Shown piece after piece: positions 51,469 through 60,287 of a stretch of 64,000 nucleotides of DNA. The notes beneath the pieces were generated by a model. The model worked only from the letters and a program-made list of their open reading frames with translations, ran no database searches and was not told the DNA's origin. The first letter of the stretch is position 1, and every line of letters starts with the position of its first letter. This stretch comes from Duganella sp. BuS-21 (lineage in GTDB: Bacteria; Pseudomonadota; Gammaproteobacteria; Burkholderiales; Burkholderiaceae_D): assembly GCA_041874725.1 (NCBI GenBank), contig CP097466.1, forward strand, positions 2,976,001 to 3,040,000, in the 5' to 3' direction. The position numbers were made by a program, and so were the translations under genes.

Positions 51469-53124
51469 ATGAATATGTTGGCGAATATCAGTATCGGAAA
51501 ACGCCTGGCCATGGGCTTCACCATCATCCTCGCGTTTGCGATGCTGATTACCGGCATCAGCGTGTGGCGCTTGCAGGACGTGGCCTCGGCCACCGCCGAA
51601 ATGATGCAGGTGCCGTTGGCCAAGGAGCGCATGATCTCCGACTGGTCGGGCAAGATCGACAGCGGCATCCGCCGCACCACGGCCATCGCGCGCAGCAGCG
51701 ATGCGTCGCTCGGCGCCTACTTCGCCGACGAATCCAAGGCCTCTTCGGCCGCTTCCTCCGAACTGCAGAAGAAGATCGAGACCCTGATTTCCGACGCCGA
51801 CGAGAAAGAACTGTTCACCCGCATCGGCGAGCAGCGCAAGGTCTACCTGTCCTCGCGCGACCAGATCGCCAAGCTGAAGACCGCTGGCGAGCTGGAAGAA
51901 GCCAGCAAGGTTTTCGACACCGTTTTCCGTCCCGGCACCGCCAGCTATCAGGCGCTGATCATCGAACTGCTGAAAATGCAGCGCGCCAAGATCGACGCGG
52001 CGGCCCAGCATATCGACGATATCGCCTCCAGCAGCCGCAAGCTGCTGCTTGCGCTGGCCGTGCTGGTGCTGGCCTCCGGCGTGACCTGCGCCTGGATGCT
52101 TACCAGCGGCATCACCCGGCCGCTGCGCGTGGCCGTCAAGGCGGCGCGCCGCGTCGCCAACGGCGACCTGACCGGCCATATCGACGATAGCGCCACGGAT
52201 GAAACGGGCCAGCTGCTGTCGGCTTTGAAGGACATGAATGCATCGCTGCTCGGCATCGTAAACGAGGTGCGCAGCGGCACCGACCATATCACCACGTCGT
52301 CGTCCGAAATCGCGCAGGGTAACCAGGATCTGTCGCGTCGCACCGAGCAGCAGGCCGGCGCGCTGGAGGAGACCGCGTCGTCGATGGAGGAATTAACCTC
52401 CACCGTGAAGCACAACGCCGACAATGCGCGCCAGGCCAACCAACTGGCGGCATCGGCCGCGCAGGTGGCGGTGAAGGGCGGCGCGGTGGTGGCGCAGGTG
52501 GTCGGCACCATGGATTCGATCAATCAGTCGTCCAGCAAGATCGTGGACATCATCGCGGTAATCGATGGCATCGCGTTCCAGACCAATATCCTGGCCCTGA
52601 ATGCGGCCGTTGAAGCGGCGCGCGCCGGCGAGCAGGGACGCGGCTTCGCGGTGGTGGCGTCGGAAGTGCGCAACCTGGCGCAGCGTTCCGCCTCCGCCGC
52701 CAAGGAGATCAAGGCGCTGATCGGCGACTCGGTGGAAAAGGTCAACCTGGGCAGCAAGCTGGTGGCCGATGCCGGCAGCACGATGGACGAAATTGTCGCC
52801 AGCGTGCACAAGGTCAGCGATATGATTTCCGAAATCACCGCCGCCAGCTCCGAGCAAAGCGCCGGCATCAACGAAGTGAATCACGCCATTGGTTCGATGG
52901 ACGCGGTGACACAGCAGAATGCGGCGTTGGTGGAGCAGGCCGCAGCGGCGGCGGAATCCATGCAGCAGCAGGCCGCCGCGCTGGCGAAGGCGGTAAGTGT
53001 GTTCAAGGTGACCGACAATGTGGCGGCGTTCGCGCCACGCAGCGGCGCTGGCGCTGGTGCCGGCGTTGCAGCGCGTGCGCCGGCCACCAGTCGCTTAGCT
53101 ATCCAGATGTCCCGCCGCGCCTGA
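51469..53124 (+). CDS. Methyl-accepting chemotaxis protein
   Basis: 551 residues. Two membrane helices (residues 10-32 and about 186-206) bracket a periplasmic four-helix-bundle sensor of about 150 residues. A HAMP domain follows (TSGITRPLRVAVKAARRVAN), then the signalling hairpin with the conserved tip QTNILALNAAVEAARAGEQG. Ala/Gly-rich flexible tail. The 3' end overlaps the convergent RNase H-like gene by 30 bp. Ligand unknown. Confidence 0.93.
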   Translation: MNMLANISIGKRLAMGFTIILAFAMLITGISVWRLQDVASATAEMMQVPLAKERMISDWSGKIDSGIRRTTAIARSSDASLGAYFADESKASSAASSELQKKIETLISDADEKELFTRIGEQRKVYLSSRDQIAKLKTAGELEEASKVFDTVFRPGTASYQALIIELLKMQRAKIDAAAQHIDDIASSSRKLLLALAVLVLASGVTCAWMLTSGITRPLRVAVKAARRVANGDLTGHIDDSATDETGQLLSALKDMNASLLGIVNEVRSGTDHITTSSSEIAQGNQDLSRRTEQQAGALEETASSMEELTSTVKHNADNARQANQLAASAAQVAVKGGAVVAQVVGTMDSINQSSSKIVDIIAVIDGIAFQTNILALNAAVEAARAGEQGRGFAVVASEVRNLAQRSASAAKEIKALIGDSVEKVNLGSKLVADAGSTMDEIVASVHKVSDMISEITAASSEQSAGINEVNHAIGSMDAVTQQNAALVEQAAAAAESMQQQAAALAKAVSVFKVTDNVAAFAPRSGAGAGAGVAARAPATSRLAIQMSRRA

Positions 53125-53817
53125 TTCGGCCGGCTCATCGCCGATGCTGCTTTCGCGGCAGTTGGCGATGGCCTGTTGCGACAGGCGGTCCGCGTCGCCA
53201 TTGCGGTGGCGCGGCACCCAGCGCAGTTGCACGGCGCCCAGCGCCGACATCAGCTCGACCACGTGCGCGCGGTATTCTTCCAGCCCCTTTGCGCCGCGCG
53301 CCGCGCCCAGGTTGACGTCATTGACGACGACCTGGCTATCGCCGCATACCGACAACCCGGTCGCGCCGGCTTTCACAGCTTCTTCCAGCAGCGCCGTCAA
53401 GGCCAGGTACTCGGCCTCGCTGCTGTTGCCGTAACCGGCGCGGCGGCTCACCTCCACCCGCTGGCCGTCCGGTCCGCACAGCAGCGCGCCGATGCCGATC
53501 CGGCCCGGATTCGGATGGGCCGAGCCATCGAACCATCCATGCCATCCGGTGACTGTCGGTTGTAGCGCGGTCTGGCGTAGCGCCAGCTTGCGGGCAGCGT
53601 CGGCTTGCCGCGCTGTGCGTCGTTGTTCATCGCGCAGGCGCAGTTGCTCGCGCTCGGCCAACAATTCGGCCAGTCCGGCCACGCCGGCGGCAAGAGTCAA
53701 TACCTGGAGCAGGGCTTGCAGCTCGGTGAGTTCCATGCGCGCCGCCAAACGACGAGCGGCCACGCGCTCGCCTTTGAAGGCGGCCGTGGCCAGGATCTCG
53801 AATTCAAACTTATGCAT
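53095..53817 (-). CDS. RNase HI-like protein with N-terminal helical extension
   Basis: 240 residues. The C-terminal half is an RNase H fold with its acidic residues in place: Asp in WFDGSAHPNPG, Glu in SSEAEYLALTALLE, Asp in CGDSQVVV and Asp in RHRNGDADRLSQQA. It should cut RNA in RNA-DNA hybrids or act on a related substrate. The first 90 residues are a Leu/Arg/Ala-rich helix pair of unknown role (ELQALLQVLTLAAGVAGLA). Distinct from housekeeping rnhA. Confidence 0.85.
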   Translation of the reverse strand: MHKFEFEILATAAFKGERVAARRLAARMELTELQALLQVLTLAAGVAGLAELLAEREQLRLRDEQRRTARQADAARKLALRQTALQPTVTGWHGWFDGSAHPNPGRIGIGALLCGPDGQRVEVSRRAGYGNSSEAEYLALTALLEEAVKAGATGLSVCGDSQVVVNDVNLGAARGAKGLEEYRAHVVELMSALGAVQLRWVPRHRNGDADRLSQQAIANCRESSIGDEPAESGAAGHLDS

Positions 53818-53837
53818 TACTCATTTAGTCGCGCATA

Positions 53838-54377
53838 TTAATCGCGACGGCGGTTGTCCGGATGTTGATCATACCGGTTTGGCACGCCGTCGCCATCACG
53901 ATCGCGGTCGTAGCGGTTTGGAACGCCGTCGTGATCACGGTCGCCGCGTCCGCGATGGTCGCTGTCGCCACGATGGTCACCGCGATGGTCGTTACGATAG
54001 TCGACACGGTTGTCGTGGCGGTCGTAGCGATTCGGGACGCCGTCACGATCGCGGTCGCCGTTCGGGCCGCGATTCCAGCGGGCTTCCTCGCGATACCAGC
54101 GGCCGCCGCGTTCTACCCAGTAAGGCTGCGCATACACATAACCTGGACGATGGCGTTCCCAGTGGCCGTCGGCCCATACGTGGCGATGGCCATTCCAGTC
54201 CCAATAGCCGGGAGCCCAGACATAACCAACACGCGGTGCAGGCATACGCTCGTAGCGCGGGGGCGGCGGCGGGTTACCGATCACGACGCTCACGCCGACC
54301 TGGGCGGATGCGATGGATGGTACGAAAGCTGCTGCGCTCAACGCCAGCATGGCGGTAGCTAAAATTGGCTTGATCAT
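53838..54377 (-). CDS. Secreted YXWGXW-type protein with DGVPNRYD repeats
   Basis: 179 residues. Signal peptide (ILATAMLALSAAAFVPSIASA), a YVWAPGYWDWNG / HVWADGHWER repeat pair, then an Asp/Arg-rich tail. The octapeptide DGVPNRYD occurs three times, spaced by Asp-Arg-His stretches. The acidic DxDxDG pattern resembles calcium-binding type-3 thrombospondin repeats. The underlying DNA is correspondingly repetitive. Function unknown; envelope stress or surface roles are suggested for relatives. Confidence 0.8.
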   Translation of the reverse strand: MIKPILATAMLALSAAAFVPSIASAQVGVSVVIGNPPPPPRYERMPAPRVGYVWAPGYWDWNGHRHVWADGHWERHRPGYVYAQPYWVERGGRWYREEARWNRGPNGDRDRDGVPNRYDRHDNRVDYRNDHRGDHRGDSDHRGRGDRDHDGVPNRYDRDRDGDGVPNRYDQHPDNRRRD

Positions 54378-54566
54378 GATAAGTCCTCCGTCTTCTTTTG
54401 ACTGCGCTGGGTTTCGCGCTTGGAAAGAACTATATCAAGCAGTACAAGGATAGGCTTCGACTGATGCAGTTTTTTACATATGACACAAAGCTGTGCTCCG
54501 CTATGTGCGGTCGCGAACAGATTGTTGGGAGGCTGGCGAGGTAAGCAGGAGGTCAGTCGTCAAGCG

Positions 54567-54600
54567 CTTCGCCTGTCACGCAGTGCGCGTACAGGCGAAG
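54567..54600. terminator. Hairpin after the small protein gene
   Basis: CTTCGCCTGT / ACAGGCGAAG, 10-bp perfect stem with a 14-base loop, 14 bp past the minus-strand stop at 54614. No T run follows, so termination is uncertain. The rest of the 236-bp gap shows nothing clear. Confidence 0.4.
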
Positions 54601-54613
54601 ATGCAACGGGCGT

Positions 54614-54838
54614 TCAAATGGCGCTCGCTTGTTTGCTTTCAGCCGCCAGCGTCAAGGCGCGTTCTTCCATCACCGAGTGCAGCTTTTGTTCGGCCGTCAT
54701 GCGCTTGGCGCTGACCACGACGACCTGCATGTTCGGGTCTTGCGCTTCGACGCTGGATTTGTCCAGTGCGTAGGTGGCGCCGCAAGCCAGGGCGACGGTG
54801 ACGACGAACAGGGCTTCGAAGTTTTTCAGGGTGTTCAT
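54614..54838 (-). CDS. Small exported or membrane-anchored protein
   Basis: 74 residues. FVVTVALACGATYALD is a signal peptide or anchor, followed by a polar helix (VVVVSAKRMTAEQKLHSVME). AAAGGAAGC precedes the ATG. I do not recognise it. Divergent from the large transpeptidase gene across 190 bp. Confidence 0.6.
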   Translation of the reverse strand: MNTLKNFEALFVVTVALACGATYALDKSSVEAQDPNMQVVVVSAKRMTAEQKLHSVMEERALTLAAESKQASAI

Positions 54839-55028
54839 TTTGCTTCCTTTCGGTGGTTAAGTGAGTTTCGATGTGCTCACTTTATCCAAAGCTTAGACAA
54901 GCCGCGACGGGATTGCGACGAGCCGCATTTTCTGCGGGCCGAAATGCGTTTTGGCGCGATGGAAGGGCGGTTTTTCCTTGCCCCTCTGCTAAGTGAAGGC
55001 GGATTCCCACTATCTGCGCGAGGGGCAA

Positions 55029-58000
55029 ATGCCGCGATTCATCCATACGATCTTGCAAGCCTGGGCCGAGCGCCGCCGCGCCCGTCGCCGCAGCGCTAAC
55101 CTGCGCGCCGGCCGCGCGAAGGTGGCGCTAGTCCCTGCGCTCGCTGCGGATCGCCGCGCCACGCTTCGCCGCACCATGCCCGCGCGCGCGGTGTGGCTGG
55201 CCGTGGCTGGACTGTGCGTGGTGTTCGGCGGCTGCGCGCTGATCGCAGGTCATGCGCGCCATCTGGCCGCGTCCACCGCCAGCACGCCGCAGTCGGCCGC
55301 CAACGCGCGCGCTGCCGACGCCTACCAGGCGGTCTTGCCCGGGGTGATCTTTACCGTGCCGTCGCAAGCCGGCATCAGCACGGCCCTGCATCCCGGCGGC
55401 GCGATGCTGATCCTCGCCGGCATGCAGCCCGCGCCGCCGGTGCGCGTTGACCTGTGCAGCCAGATGCGCAGTGCTACCGACTCGCGCCTGCTGCCATTGC
55501 GTCTTGGCTACCGCTTTGACGATGTCAGGCGCTGGGTAGCCGGCAACGCGGGCGCCGACGCCCAAGTCGCCCTGCGCAACGTCCTGCTGGTCGCCGACCG
55601 CAGAGGCGGCGCCGACGCCATGCCCGAAATCCAGATCGAAGGCACGGCCAGCGCCGACTTCAACGACCCGTTGAGCGAGCCCTTGCAACTGCGCTGGCGC
55701 AGCAAGCAAGCCGACACCCGCTGGCTGAGCGACGCCGGTCTTGGCCAGATCGAACAGGGCGCCAGCGGCCAGGTCGCGCTGCGCCGGCAAGGCTGGCTGC
55801 TGTGGGGCGCCTCATCGGCGCTGCGCATCGAGCGCCGCGCCAACGCCATGTGCCCGCAGGCCGGCGAGCTGCTGGTGCAAATGTATCGCCCAGCCGCGAT
55901 CGCCATGGCCGTGGCCGTACCGGCCGCGCCCGCGCTGGTGACCGCCTTCCCCGCGCGCGGCCACGCCGTCAACGCCTATCTCGCGCCCGGCGAATACCAA
56001 GTCCCAAGCGCCGCCCCCGGAGCGCTGGAAGACCAATCTCTGTTCGAACAACTGCAAGCACATGGCCTGATCCGTCTGAGCGCCGACGGCGCTATCGAAC
56101 TCGCTCCGCGCGACCTGCCGCAATGGCAGGCAGCCGCCATTCCCGAGCGCGCAGCGGACCTGCGCGACTGGAAGCAAGTCCCGACCGGCCCGGCCACGCA
56201 AAAGCTGTTCAAACGCCTATACCAGCAAGCCGACGGCGTCTACGTCCGCCAGCAAATCGACATCTACAACAGCGAACGCCGCCTGCTGGCCTGGCGCATC
56301 AAGGCGCCTGAAGGTCTCATGCTCGACAGCGCCGTCAATGTAGCCGGCGGCGACACGCCGGTGCCGATTGCCACCACCAGCCAGATGCCGGTCTCCGCAT
56401 CGCGGCTGTTCGCCACGCTGCCGCAAGGCTGGCAGCCCTGGAGCCGGGTCGCCCGCTGGCCGGCCGGTGAACGGGGCGTGCAACTGACACTGTCCCTGCC
56501 ACGCCCAGCCGACGGCGGCGAAGCAGTACAGCTGCTGGTGGCCGGCCGCGTCAGCGGCATCACCGGCGCCAACCCGCAGTTCGCCCCAGCCTGCACCGGC
56601 CGCGCCTGCGTCACCGCCAGCGACGTACAGCAAATCACCCTCACACTGCAAGCCGACGCGCGCAATATCCAGCTCAACGTGCAAGCGCTGGACTTTAACG
56701 CGCCCGAAGATCAGAAGTATCGCCACCTGCGCGTCACCGGCGGACGCCTGACCTGGCAAGCCCTCGCCAGCGCCGACAACGGCGCAGCGCGCGCCCCCGC
56801 ACCGTCAACGGTGCAACTGCAAGACCGCAACGGCACTACCCTGTGGACCGACGGCGCCCCCACCGAATCAGCGATCGAAGCCGGCCTGGCCCCGCTGCTG
56901 GGCGTGAACGCCGAACACACCAGCAGCATCGCCGGCATGCTGGGTCGCGTGCGCGCGGACGGCGCCGTCAACGCCAGACTCACCCTGGACCTGCCGCTGC
57001 AAGCGCTCAGCCAGCGCATCGTCGATTGCGTGGCCATGCGGCGCGGCCGCTGGGAGTCGGGCCGTTGCGCCGGCGGTCAGCCCGCACCGGAAGGCCGCCA
57101 CGCCGGCGTCGTCATCGTCGACACCGAAACCGGCGATATTCTCGCCGCAGCCGGCGCCGGCGCGGGCAGCGTCACCAGTGCCAATTGGGCCGAAGTGCGC
57201 GACTTCGACCGCACCAGCCCTGCGCGCAGCCCACTGCGGCTGCCCGCCCTCCAGCATGACGGCGGCGCACACCAGAGTCCTGGCTCGACGTTCAAGGTGG
57301 TCAGCGCGCTCGGGCTGGAAATCGCCGCGCAAAGCGACCCGCAGATCGAGGCACTGCTGGCCGGCATGGCGCTCCCCGCTATCAACAAGCTGGCCGCGCA
57401 ACGCGGCTGGGGCTTTCAGACCGATGCCGCCAGTTATCCGCTCAATCCACGCCGCGCCCACATCACCAACTACCACGAGCAAAGCCTGGACCGCCGCGCG
57501 CAGGAAGGCCGGCTTGGATTAGCGCAGGCGCTGACGTATAGCCTCAATACCTGGTTCGCCTGGTCGAGCGAACTGAGTGACCGCAGCCTGTTCGGCCGTC
57601 CGGACGGCGGTGCGCCCGACCTGCAGGCGCTGGACGCCGATGCGCTGGACGGCATCCGTCCCATCGTCGCCGCCGCACACCGCTTGGGCTTCGAACAAGC
57701 GCTGCGGCTGGACGGCGGTCTGCTGGCGCCGGACTTCAACTGGCGCACCTGGGACGCATTGCAGGCCACGCCGGCGCGCATGGACCCGATCCACACCCGT
57801 CACGAACTGCGCCAGATGGCCATTGGCCTGCGCATGCAGGTGACGCCGCTGCAAATGGCGCTGGCCTCCGCAGCGGTCGGACAGGGCAGGGTGGTGGCGC
57901 CGCGCATGTTGCTGTCCCTGGACGGCAAGGGCAGCGTAGCCACGGCCGCGCCGCCGCTGGGCATCCGCCTGGACCGCATCAAGGCCGGCATGAAGGGCGT

Positions 58001-58286
58001 GGTCGATGTCGGCACCGGCGCCGGCGCTTTTCGTGGCGCGGCGCTGGCCGGCGTGCGTCCGGGCCTGTACGGCAAAACCGGTACCGCGCCCAGCGGCGAG
58101 CATACGGCCACGGTCTGGTTCACCGGCTGGCTGGAGCCAGGCAGCGTGCCGGGCCAGACGCACCGGCTGGCGCTGGCCGCCTTCGCCAGCCACTCGGACC
58201 TCACCGGCGGCGAGCATGCGGCGCCGGTGGTCGCGGCCATCTTGTCCACGCTGGCCGCGCAGAATGCGGAACAGAAGGGGAAATAG
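55029..58286 (+). CDS. Large membrane-anchored penicillin-binding transpeptidase-like protein
   Basis: 1085 residues. An Arg-rich cytosolic stretch (ERRRARRRSANLRAGRA) precedes one membrane helix (about 53-73). About 600 residues of unrecognised periplasmic sequence follow, then a transpeptidase domain with all three motifs: Ser753-Thr-Phe-Lys756 (PGSTFK), Ser838-Leu-Asn840, and Lys1016-Thr-Gly1018. It should bind beta-lactams and cross-link peptidoglycan or a related target. The glycosyltransferase domain of class A PBPs is absent, and the long N-terminal region is unusual. ATG 55029 follows GAGGGG; an in-frame GTG at 54993 lacks a site. First gene of the operon running to the window edge. 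Confidence 0.8.
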   Translation: MPRFIHTILQAWAERRRARRRSANLRAGRAKVALVPALAADRRATLRRTMPARAVWLAVAGLCVVFGGCALIAGHARHLAASTASTPQSAANARAADAYQAVLPGVIFTVPSQAGISTALHPGGAMLILAGMQPAPPVRVDLCSQMRSATDSRLLPLRLGYRFDDVRRWVAGNAGADAQVALRNVLLVADRRGGADAMPEIQIEGTASADFNDPLSEPLQLRWRSKQADTRWLSDAGLGQIEQGASGQVALRRQGWLLWGASSALRIERRANAMCPQAGELLVQMYRPAAIAMAVAVPAAPALVTAFPARGHAVNAYLAPGEYQVPSAAPGALEDQSLFEQLQAHGLIRLSADGAIELAPRDLPQWQAAAIPERAADLRDWKQVPTGPATQKLFKRLYQQADGVYVRQQIDIYNSERRLLAWRIKAPEGLMLDSAVNVAGGDTPVPIATTSQMPVSASRLFATLPQGWQPWSRVARWPAGERGVQLTLSLPRPADGGEAVQLLVAGRVSGITGANPQFAPACTGRACVTASDVQQITLTLQADARNIQLNVQALDFNAPEDQKYRHLRVTGGRLTWQALASADNGAARAPAPSTVQLQDRNGTTLWTDGAPTESAIEAGLAPLLGVNAEHTSSIAGMLGRVRADGAVNARLTLDLPLQALSQRIVDCVAMRRGRWESGRCAGGQPAPEGRHAGVVIVDTETGDILAAAGAGAGSVTSANWAEVRDFDRTSPARSPLRLPALQHDGGAHQSPGSTFKVVSALGLEIAAQSDPQIEALLAGMALPAINKLAAQRGWGFQTDAASYPLNPRRAHITNYHEQSLDRRAQEGRLGLAQALTYSLNTWFAWSSELSDRSLFGRPDGGAPDLQALDADALDGIRPIVAAAHRLGFEQALRLDGGLLAPDFNWRTWDALQATPARMDPIHTRHELRQMAIGLRMQVTPLQMALASAAVGQGRVVAPRMLLSLDGKGSVATAAPPLGIRLDRIKAGMKGVVDVGTGAGAFRGAALAGVRPGLYGKTGTAPSGEHTATVWFTGWLEPGSVPGQTHRLALAAFASHSDLTGGEHAAPVVAAILSTLAAQNAEQKGK

Positions 58287-58374
58287 CCTTGTAAACGGGA
58301 CAATGAAAATCGGCGTTTTATGGCATTCTTGGGAAGCCTTTTGATTTATCCAAACTATCTACATACAGGACTTT

Positions 58375-59706
58375 ATGCGCTTGCCAGGAACCCGGTATCA
58401 GGAGCACGGCTGGGAACAAGTGCGCAAACTGCTGGGACTTTGCTCGTTGCAGGCGTTCCGGCGGATTGAGATGCACCAGGTGCTCGATCCCGCGCAGCAC
58501 GCGGTGCTGCTCGACGCCTATACCGATGCGGTAGCGGCATCGCTGCGCGCCAACGCCCGCAGCGGGCGTAGCGAGGCGGAGGGCAACAGCTACGGCGAGA
58601 GCGTCCATGAGCTGGCGCTAGGTCTGCTATACGAACTGCAGGCGCAGCCGGCGTATTGGCCGGCGTTCGCCGCCGCCATGGCCAGCGAACAAGCGCGCAG
58701 CGGTGCGTTCTGGCTGGATCCGGCCGCCGAGGGTGTGCTGCGCAAGAAGGTCAACGACATGTACGCCACCTTGCGCGACAAGGTCGATGCCGACAACTAC
58801 ATCGTCGCCACGGGGCGCGATTGCTCGCCCAATAAAATCTACACGTATCGGATGCTCGACACGGCGTATCGCGAGATCGCCGGTCTGTTTGCGGCGTGGG
58901 AGCAGCATGCGGAGCAGGTGGGGGCGATACTCGGCCGTCCGCTGGCCGGCACGCCGATCGAGGTGCGGCAGATGAAGTCCATCGCCGGCTGCAAGGCCGA
59001 GTGGATCATCCGTTGGAGCGAAACGCTGGAGCGCTTCGGCGGTTCGCCGGGACCGCTGCATACCAAGTCCAAGCGTTTCGCCAGCCTGAAAAACAGTGCG
59101 GACAAGATTGCGGCGCTGTTGGCGGAAATCGGCGATTATGAGGAATTGTCCGCCAATATGGACCGGGCGGAGGATGGTCGGGCCGAGGCCGGCGAGGCTG
59201 CGGCCTGGCTGGAAGACTACTGGCGTGTGCTTGGTGAGTCCGAGCAGACGGAGGCCAGTGGTGAGGCGCAGGAGGATCGTATCCTGATGGCGCCGGAGCC
59301 GGACGCGGACGACGATCTTGATGCCGACGACGCTCCGGCGGACGCAGACGACCTGTCCGCGTCGAGCGCGGCGGAACTGGGCGTCGAGCAGTCCCGCGCC
59401 GGCGAACTTTCCTTGCCCCTCCGCTATCTTGAATTGGCGCGGGCTGCACAGGAAGCCGGCAGCTGGACCGTGAGCATGCTGCGTGACGAATCGCTGCCGA
59501 TCCGGCTGGCCGTGTACCACAAGCTGCTGGGCGCCGCCGACGATGCCTATCCCGACGCCTGGCTGGACCCGGCCACCGGCGAACTGCCGACGCTGCAGCA
59601 GTTGGCGGCGCTGGATCGGATTTCGATGCCGACGCTGCGCAAGCGCCGTAATGAAGCAATCGCCAGGCTGCAGGCAGCCGGCGCGCGATCAAGGAGAACG
59701 AGTTGA
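58375..59706 (+). CDS. Uncharacterised protein with sigma-region-4-like C-terminus
   Basis: 443 residues, no signal peptide. The first 270 are predicted helical (LLYELQAQPAYWPAFAAAMA, IYTYRMLDTAYREIAGLF). An acidic linker (EPDADDDLDADDAPADADD, around 305-325) follows. The C-terminus ends TLQQLAALDRISMPTLRKRR plus NEAIARL, which reads like the helix-turn-helix of sigma factor region 4. A regulatory role is therefore possible but unproven. It lies 88 bp after the transpeptidase gene. The next gene starts within its stop codon. Confidence 0.65.
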   Translation: MRLPGTRYQEHGWEQVRKLLGLCSLQAFRRIEMHQVLDPAQHAVLLDAYTDAVAASLRANARSGRSEAEGNSYGESVHELALGLLYELQAQPAYWPAFAAAMASEQARSGAFWLDPAAEGVLRKKVNDMYATLRDKVDADNYIVATGRDCSPNKIYTYRMLDTAYREIAGLFAAWEQHAEQVGAILGRPLAGTPIEVRQMKSIAGCKAEWIIRWSETLERFGGSPGPLHTKSKRFASLKNSADKIAALLAEIGDYEELSANMDRAEDGRAEAGEAAAWLEDYWRVLGESEQTEASGEAQEDRILMAPEPDADDDLDADDAPADADDLSASSAAELGVEQSRAGELSLPLRYLELARAAQEAGSWTVSMLRDESLPIRLAVYHKLLGAADDAYPDAWLDPATGELPTLQQLAALDRISMPTLRKRRNEAIARLQAAGARSRRTS

Positions 59707-60287
59707 ATTCAGCAAAAGATAATCTGGATGCGCGCCTGCGTGAAAGCGTGTTGTTGTCGCGTCCAACGCCTGGCGACCGCCTGATGCTGGCCGACGCCAC
59801 GCTGCTGGCGGCGCTGGACGGCACGCGTCCGTTGACGGCCAACGAGCGGCAGGCGCTTGCCGCTTCGCCGTTGACCTTGCGCCGCTTCCGGCATTTGTCG
59901 CTGGAGCGGCCTGCAGTGGTGACGCAGGCCGCCAACGATCCGGTGTGGACCGGCAGCAGCGGCATGCTGCGTGCGGCCTCCACGTCCTCGGCGACGGATG
60001 CGTTGGAGTCCTTGGTGACCGATGACGGTCACTGGACCTTGCACTTCCTGCCGCAGGATGGCGGCTGGCAGGTGATTCTGAGTCTGTCGGCACAGGCGCC
60101 GTTTGCTGCGCGTTTGCTGCGCGAGCAGCCGCAGTTGCGGGTGATCGACGGTGGCGGCGCGATTGTGCTGCAAGGACGCCTGGATGCGGACGGCGAGTGT
60201 GAGCGTGCGTGGCCGTTCGCCACTGCGCCGGCGTCGCATTTTCAACTTTACGGAGCCGGCTTTGCCGTTGAACCGGCAGCGCCGTAA
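59703..60287 (+). CDS. Uncharacterised protein, TTG start
   Basis: 194 residues. The TTG overlaps the preceding stop (TTGA) and follows a good AAGGAG at proper spacing, so I accept it. N-terminal half is helical (ANERQALAASPLTLRRFRHL). The C-terminal half is beta-rich (HWTLHFLPQDGGWQVILSLS, LRVIDGGGAIVLQGRLD). No family is recognised. It lies between the sigma-like gene and the possible SPFH-like gene and is presumably part of the same machine. Confidence 0.65.
   Translation: MNSAKDNLDARLRESVLLSRPTPGDRLMLADATLLAALDGTRPLTANERQALAASPLTLRRFRHLSLERPAVVTQAANDPVWTGSSGMLRAASTSSATDALESLVTDDGHWTLHFLPQDGGWQVILSLSAQAPFAARLLREQPQLRVIDGGGAIVLQGRLDADGECERAWPFATAPASHFQLYGAGFAVEPAAP

Noticed and set aside
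54993..55028. GTG start adding 12 residues to the transpeptidase-like protein
   Set aside because: No ribosome-binding site before 54993, whereas GAGGGG precedes ATG 55029.
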